61,081 nucleotides of DNA. It comes from Kroppenstedtia guangzhouensis (GTDB lineage: Bacteria; Bacillota; Bacilli; Thermoactinomycetales; DSM-45169). The stretch lies in assembly GCF_014637345.1 (NCBI RefSeq), contig NZ_BMEX01000014.1, positions 1-61,081 of the forward strand, in the 5' to 3' direction. A program made the translations under genes and the position numbers. The notes below the pieces were generated by a model. It had not been told where the DNA came from. It did not search any database and saw only the letters and a list, made by a program, of their open reading frames with translations. Positions 58,176 through 61,081 of this stretch are shown here, piece by piece. Position 1 is the first letter of the stretch, and the number at the start of each line of letters is the position of its first letter.

Positions 58176-58203
58176 TTGACACATGTGTCGGGACCGATAT
58201 AAT
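58176..58203 (+). promoter_or_regulatory. Promoter of the MMPL gene, overlapped by operator 1
   Basis: TTGACA (58176-58181), 16 bases, TATAAT (58198-58203): near-perfect SigA promoter. The palindrome GACACATGTGTC (58178-58189) covers the -35 and spacer, so a bound repressor would exclude RNAP. Confidence 0.8.
58178..58189. promoter_or_regulatory. TetR operator 1
   Basis: A perfect 12-bp palindrome GACACATGTGTC overlapping the promoter -35. It is shared with operator 2, 69 bases downstream. Confidence 0.75.
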
Positions 58204-58244
58204 TAAAAAATGGAAGACCATTTGATTTTTTTTTTTGCGTGAAT

Positions 58245-58260
58245 CTGACACATGTGTCAG
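58245..58260. promoter_or_regulatory. TetR operator 2
   Basis: A perfect 16-bp palindrome CTGACACATGTGTCAG in the 5' leader, 55 bases before the MMPL start. The longer symmetry suggests this is the stronger site; two sites would allow roadblock or looping repression. Confidence 0.75.
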
Positions 58261-58315
58261 TTTGTCTTGTTTTTTCGCCCACATTTTGCGATAAACAGTA
58301 GAGGAGTGTGAAAGG

Positions 58316-60520
58316 ATGAAGCGATGGATTCAATCGCTGACTTCGGCGGTTTCCAGTCGGAAGGGAGCCAAGGTCAGTCTCATTGTCTGGTTGGTTGCGG
58401 CTGTATTGATCAGCGGACTCTCCGCCGGGGCTAATGAATATGCTGTAAATGTCAATGGCGGTGATTTGCCGGAGCAGGCGAAGTCCGTCATCGCCGGGAA
58501 GGAATTGAAACGTTATTTTCCTGATGAAGGGGGGACACCGGCACTTCTTGTCTTTCATCATCAGGATGGGCTAAAATCCGACGATCTGAAACAGGTTGGC
58601 GAAATGAGTAAGTATCTACATTCAGATGATGCTCCGGATACGATCAAGGAGGCACCTCCTTATCACCAGTTGCCAAAACCGGCCCAACAATCCTTTTTGT
58701 CAAAGGATAAAACGACACTGGTTTTGCCAGTGATACTCAAAGATGGGCTGGAGATGTCGGACATTAATGAAACCGTCACTCAATTTAAGGAAAAGGGGGA
58801 TTCGTTTCTTTCCGGTTCCACTGAGCTGAAAATAACGGGGCCGGCAGGGATCGCATCCGATACGATCGCCATTTTCTCCAATGCGGACTTGGTACTGCTT
58901 TTTTCCACCATCGGGCTGATCTTAATCCTTTTGATCGTGATCTATCGGTCTCCGTTGCTTGCTGTCATCCCCTTGTTGGTGTCGGGAATCGTATATCAGG
59001 TAATGGATCGATTCCTCGGATTTTCGGCCAAGAGCGGTTGGTTCGAACTGGACTCCCAATCGGTGTCCATTGCGAGCATTCTTCTGTTTGCCGCTCTGAC
59101 GGACTATTCGCTGTTGGTCTTTTCCCGGTTCCGCGAGGAGTTGAAGAAACGGGAGAATAAATATGAGGCCATGAGTGAAGCGATGAAGCATGTGTGGGAA
59201 CCGATCTTCTTCAGCGGTGGTACCGTTTTGGCCGCCATGCTGGTTCTGTTTATCGCTGATTACAAGCCATACCACAGCTTTGCACCGGTCTTCTCCATCA
59301 CGATGGCGATTATTCTGGTTGCCGGCCTGACTCTGGTGCCATCCTTGTTTGCCCTGTTTGGCCGAAAGGCTTTCTGGCCTTCGATCCCCAAGGTGGGAGA
59401 TCCGGAAATCAAAAAGGATTCGATCTGGTCCCGAGTGGGCAGATTTGTGATCCGTAAACCGGGAATCATCTCCATTGTGATGGTGGCTGTGTTGGCCTTG
59501 TTTGCTCTCAATATGACGCAGACTCAGTACTCCTTCAATCTGATCAAATCATTTCCCGAAGATATGAACTCCCGGGTCGGTTTTGAACTGTTGGAAGATC
59601 ACTATTCCAAAGGTGATTTGGCTCCCACCACCCTATTATTGACGGGATCGGAGAAGCTCCATCATAAAGAGCTGTTGGCTCTGCGGGATGTTCTGGAAAA
59701 GCAGGAGGGTGTGAAGAGGGTCACCACCGATCTGGAGCCGGCTCACGGAGGAGCAGTTGCCGTCATGAAAAACGGAGAGATCGTGTCAGAAGACGGGAAG
59801 GCTGCCCGTATCCAATTGACTTTCAAAGACAATCCTTACGACCAATCTTCTTTGGATCATTTGGAGTCGATCCAAACACATTCAGATGATATTTTGAGGA
59901 AAAGCGGTTTGTCCCCGGAAAACCACACCCTCCAATTCGCAGGGGAAACGGCAAGGCAAGTGGACGTGCGGGAGTTGAACGAGAGCGACACGAAATGGGT
60001 GATTCTGTTTGTCACGCTCTTGATCACCGTGTTGCTGGGAGTTCAAACCCGTTCCCTGGTGGCACCGCTGTATATGATCGCCACGATTCTCCTCTCCTAT
60101 GGAGCGGCGATGGGACTCAGTACGTTCATCTTTGACAAGATCTTTGACCTGCCCGAGATGAGTTATCGCATTCCGTTGTATACCTTTGTGTTCTTGGTCG
60201 CCCTCGGAGTGGACTACAACATCATGTTGGTGTCCCGGATTCGGGAAGAAAACAACCATCTTGAACTGAAAGAGGCGATCAGCAGGGGAGTGTCTATGAC
60301 CGGGGGTGTGATTTCCTCCGCCGGTGTGATTCTCGCGGCCACCTTCGGTGTTCTCATGACCCAGCCCATCCTGGAGCTGTTTATGTTTGGTTTCGCTGTC
60401 GGTTTGGGGATCTTGATGGATACTTTCCTGGTCAGAGGATTGCTTTTGCCATCTGTGATTACGTTACTTGGGAAAATCAGCTTTTGGCCTTCCAAAGTCA
60501 AGGTGAATGAGGAAGCTTAA
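58316..60520 (+). CDS. MMPL-family RND transporter
   Basis: 734 residues. The MMPL layout has one N-terminal membrane helix, an extracytoplasmic domain of about 140 residues, five further helices, then a second repeat of the same plan. Motifs such as ALTDYSLLVFSRFREE and ALGVDYNIMLVSRIREE mark helix 4 of each half with the proton-relay Asp-Tyr. It resembles B. subtilis YdfJ/YdgH. Substrate is probably a lipid or hydrophobic compound (inference). Regulated by the adjacent TetR. Confidence 0.92.
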   Translation: MKRWIQSLTSAVSSRKGAKVSLIVWLVAAVLISGLSAGANEYAVNVNGGDLPEQAKSVIAGKELKRYFPDEGGTPALLVFHHQDGLKSDDLKQVGEMSKYLHSDDAPDTIKEAPPYHQLPKPAQQSFLSKDKTTLVLPVILKDGLEMSDINETVTQFKEKGDSFLSGSTELKITGPAGIASDTIAIFSNADLVLLFSTIGLILILLIVIYRSPLLAVIPLLVSGIVYQVMDRFLGFSAKSGWFELDSQSVSIASILLFAALTDYSLLVFSRFREELKKRENKYEAMSEAMKHVWEPIFFSGGTVLAAMLVLFIADYKPYHSFAPVFSITMAIILVAGLTLVPSLFALFGRKAFWPSIPKVGDPEIKKDSIWSRVGRFVIRKPGIISIVMVAVLALFALNMTQTQYSFNLIKSFPEDMNSRVGFELLEDHYSKGDLAPTTLLLTGSEKLHHKELLALRDVLEKQEGVKRVTTDLEPAHGGAVAVMKNGEIVSEDGKAARIQLTFKDNPYDQSSLDHLESIQTHSDDILRKSGLSPENHTLQFAGETARQVDVRELNESDTKWVILFVTLLITVLLGVQTRSLVAPLYMIATILLSYGAAMGLSTFIFDKIFDLPEMSYRIPLYTFVFLVALGVDYNIMLVSRIREENNHLELKEAISRGVSMTGGVISSAGVILAATFGVLMTQPILELFMFGFAVGLGILMDTFLVRGLLLPSVITLLGKISFWPSKVKVNEEA

Positions 60521-60704
60521 CTTAACATACTATCCATCTGCCCCTGAACTGGGAGAGTGGTAGAAGCGTAGGATGGGAGGAAAGGCCGTCCGGTTGATGA
60601 ACGGTAAAAGACGTTTAAGAAGAGACTAGATCAAAACAATTTTTGGTGGCATCCCAATGTATTTATGTGTTGCTCTCCGGATCATGGTGTTTGTGAAGCC
60701 AGGT

Positions 60705-60770
60705 CCAGAGTGGTTCCCCTCTTCTGGATGACCTTCATGGAACGGGGGAACCGGGCCTCTTCAGCTCTGG
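60705..60770 (+). other. Unexplained long hairpin in the gene-free tail
   Basis: CCAGAG (60705-60710) pairs with CTCTGG (60765-60770), and GGTTCCCC (60712-60719) with GGGGAACC (60745-60752). It has no T run and no adjacent gene. The stretch 60521-60843 shows nothing else recognisable; it could hold a small RNA or the remnant of an element. Confidence 0.4.
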
Positions 60771-60843
60771 TTACTCTACTGGAAAATAAATCTCCACAAG
60801 GGTGTTTGTTCTGTTTCGCCAGAGGGAAAATAGGCTGATATCC

Positions 60844-60873
60844 AAGCGCGCCTCTTCGGAGGAACGCTTTTTT
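60844..60873 (+). terminator. Terminator before the rRNA promoters
   Basis: AAGCG..CCTC / GAGG..CGCTT (60844-60854 with 60859-60869) around a stable TTCG loop, followed by a T run. It insulates the rRNA promoters from upstream transcription. Confidence 0.75.
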
Positions 60874-60893
60874 CTTCTGTAAATAAAAAGGTG

Positions 60894-60922
60894 TTGACTC
60901 TACTCCGGAAGCATGCTAATAT
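60894..60922 (+). promoter_or_regulatory. rRNA-operon-type promoter P1
   Basis: TTGACT (60894-60899), 17 bases, TAATAT (60917-60922). The AT-rich stretch just upstream (AAATAAAAAG) could act as an UP element. Confidence 0.7.
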
Positions 60923-60987
60923 ACTATTTGTCCTTAAGACAACGAATAGCGGTGCAAACCGCTCAACAAAATAAATCAAAAAAGCTG

Positions 60988-61016
60988 TTGACAGGAACTG
61001 CAGAGCATGATAAGAT
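60988..61016 (+). promoter_or_regulatory. rRNA-operon-type promoter P2 and leader start
   Basis: TTGACA (60988-60993), 17 bases, TAAGAT (61011-61016), 94 bases after P1, the tandem spacing typical of Bacillus rrn operons. The sequence after it (CGCCGCGAGAGAGG and on) looks like an rRNA leader. The window ends before any 16S sequence. A minus-strand frame crossing both promoters is spurious. Confidence 0.7.
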
Positions 61017-61081
61017 AGTTCTTGTCGCCGCGAGAGAGGCTTTCCCTCCTCGAGTGGCGGAAGCAGCGAGATCAAGCGTTC

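Noticed and set aside
60776-61075. 99-codon minus-strand frame at the window end
   Set aside because: It covers the terminator and both rRNA-type promoters; codon pattern and lack of a ribosome site argue against coding.

Overview
The window is chromosomal DNA from a spore-forming Bacillota of the Bacillales type. The gene order follows the Bacillus subtilis region from yacL through the ribosomal superoperon to pdaB, and Gram-positive hallmarks are present: T-box, L10 leader, SigH, EcfA/EcfT, CwlD, GerD, KbaA and PdaB. The moderately GC-rich composition, many GTG/TTG starts, and a CarD gene beside yacL suggest a Thermoactinomycetaceae-like or Paenibacillus-like lineage. That family placement is inference.

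Layout. (1) 1-4268: a small divergent hypothetical gene, carD, yacL, ispD and ispF, then an unusual structured leader. (2) 4269-10895: gltX, a cysteine T-box, cysE-cysS, mrnC, rlmB, rae1 and sigH. (3) 11078-15339: rpmG-secE-nusG, rplK-rplA, an L10 leader with rplJ-rplL, and a methyltransferase. (4) 15340-27855: rpoB-rpoC, the L7Ae-like gene, rpsL-rpsG-fusA-tuf, ending in a strong terminator. (5) 27856-29852: a lineage-specific insert holding a lipoprotein, a CHY zinc-finger protein and a possible micro-ORF. (6) 29854-45320: the S10-spc-alpha superoperon (rpsJ to rplQ) with secY, adk, map and infA. (7) 45356-49663: ecfA1-ecfA2-ecfT-truA and rplM-rpsI. (8) 49850-56947: a sporulation/germination block (ybaK, cwlD, salA, gerD, kbaA, pdaB, a SpoIIM-like gene) interrupted by a fetAB-type ABC exporter. 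(9) 56970-61081: OsmC, a TetR-MMPL efflux module with two palindromic operators, then tandem rRNA-type promoters that run off the window before any 16S sequence.

Most genes are the core expression machinery: RNA polymerase, elongation factors, some 30 ribosomal proteins, translocon, aminoacyl-tRNA synthetases and rRNA/tRNA modification. No CRISPR array, phage or full insertion sequence was seen. The less ordinary content lies in the intergenic RNA. Candidate structured leaders precede gltX, cysE (after the T-box), rpsL, adk and rpmJ, and a hairpin sits between the Shine-Dalgarno and the start codon of nusG. Several of these could be undescribed cis-regulatory RNAs. All structures were found by eye and have not been folded or tested for covariation.
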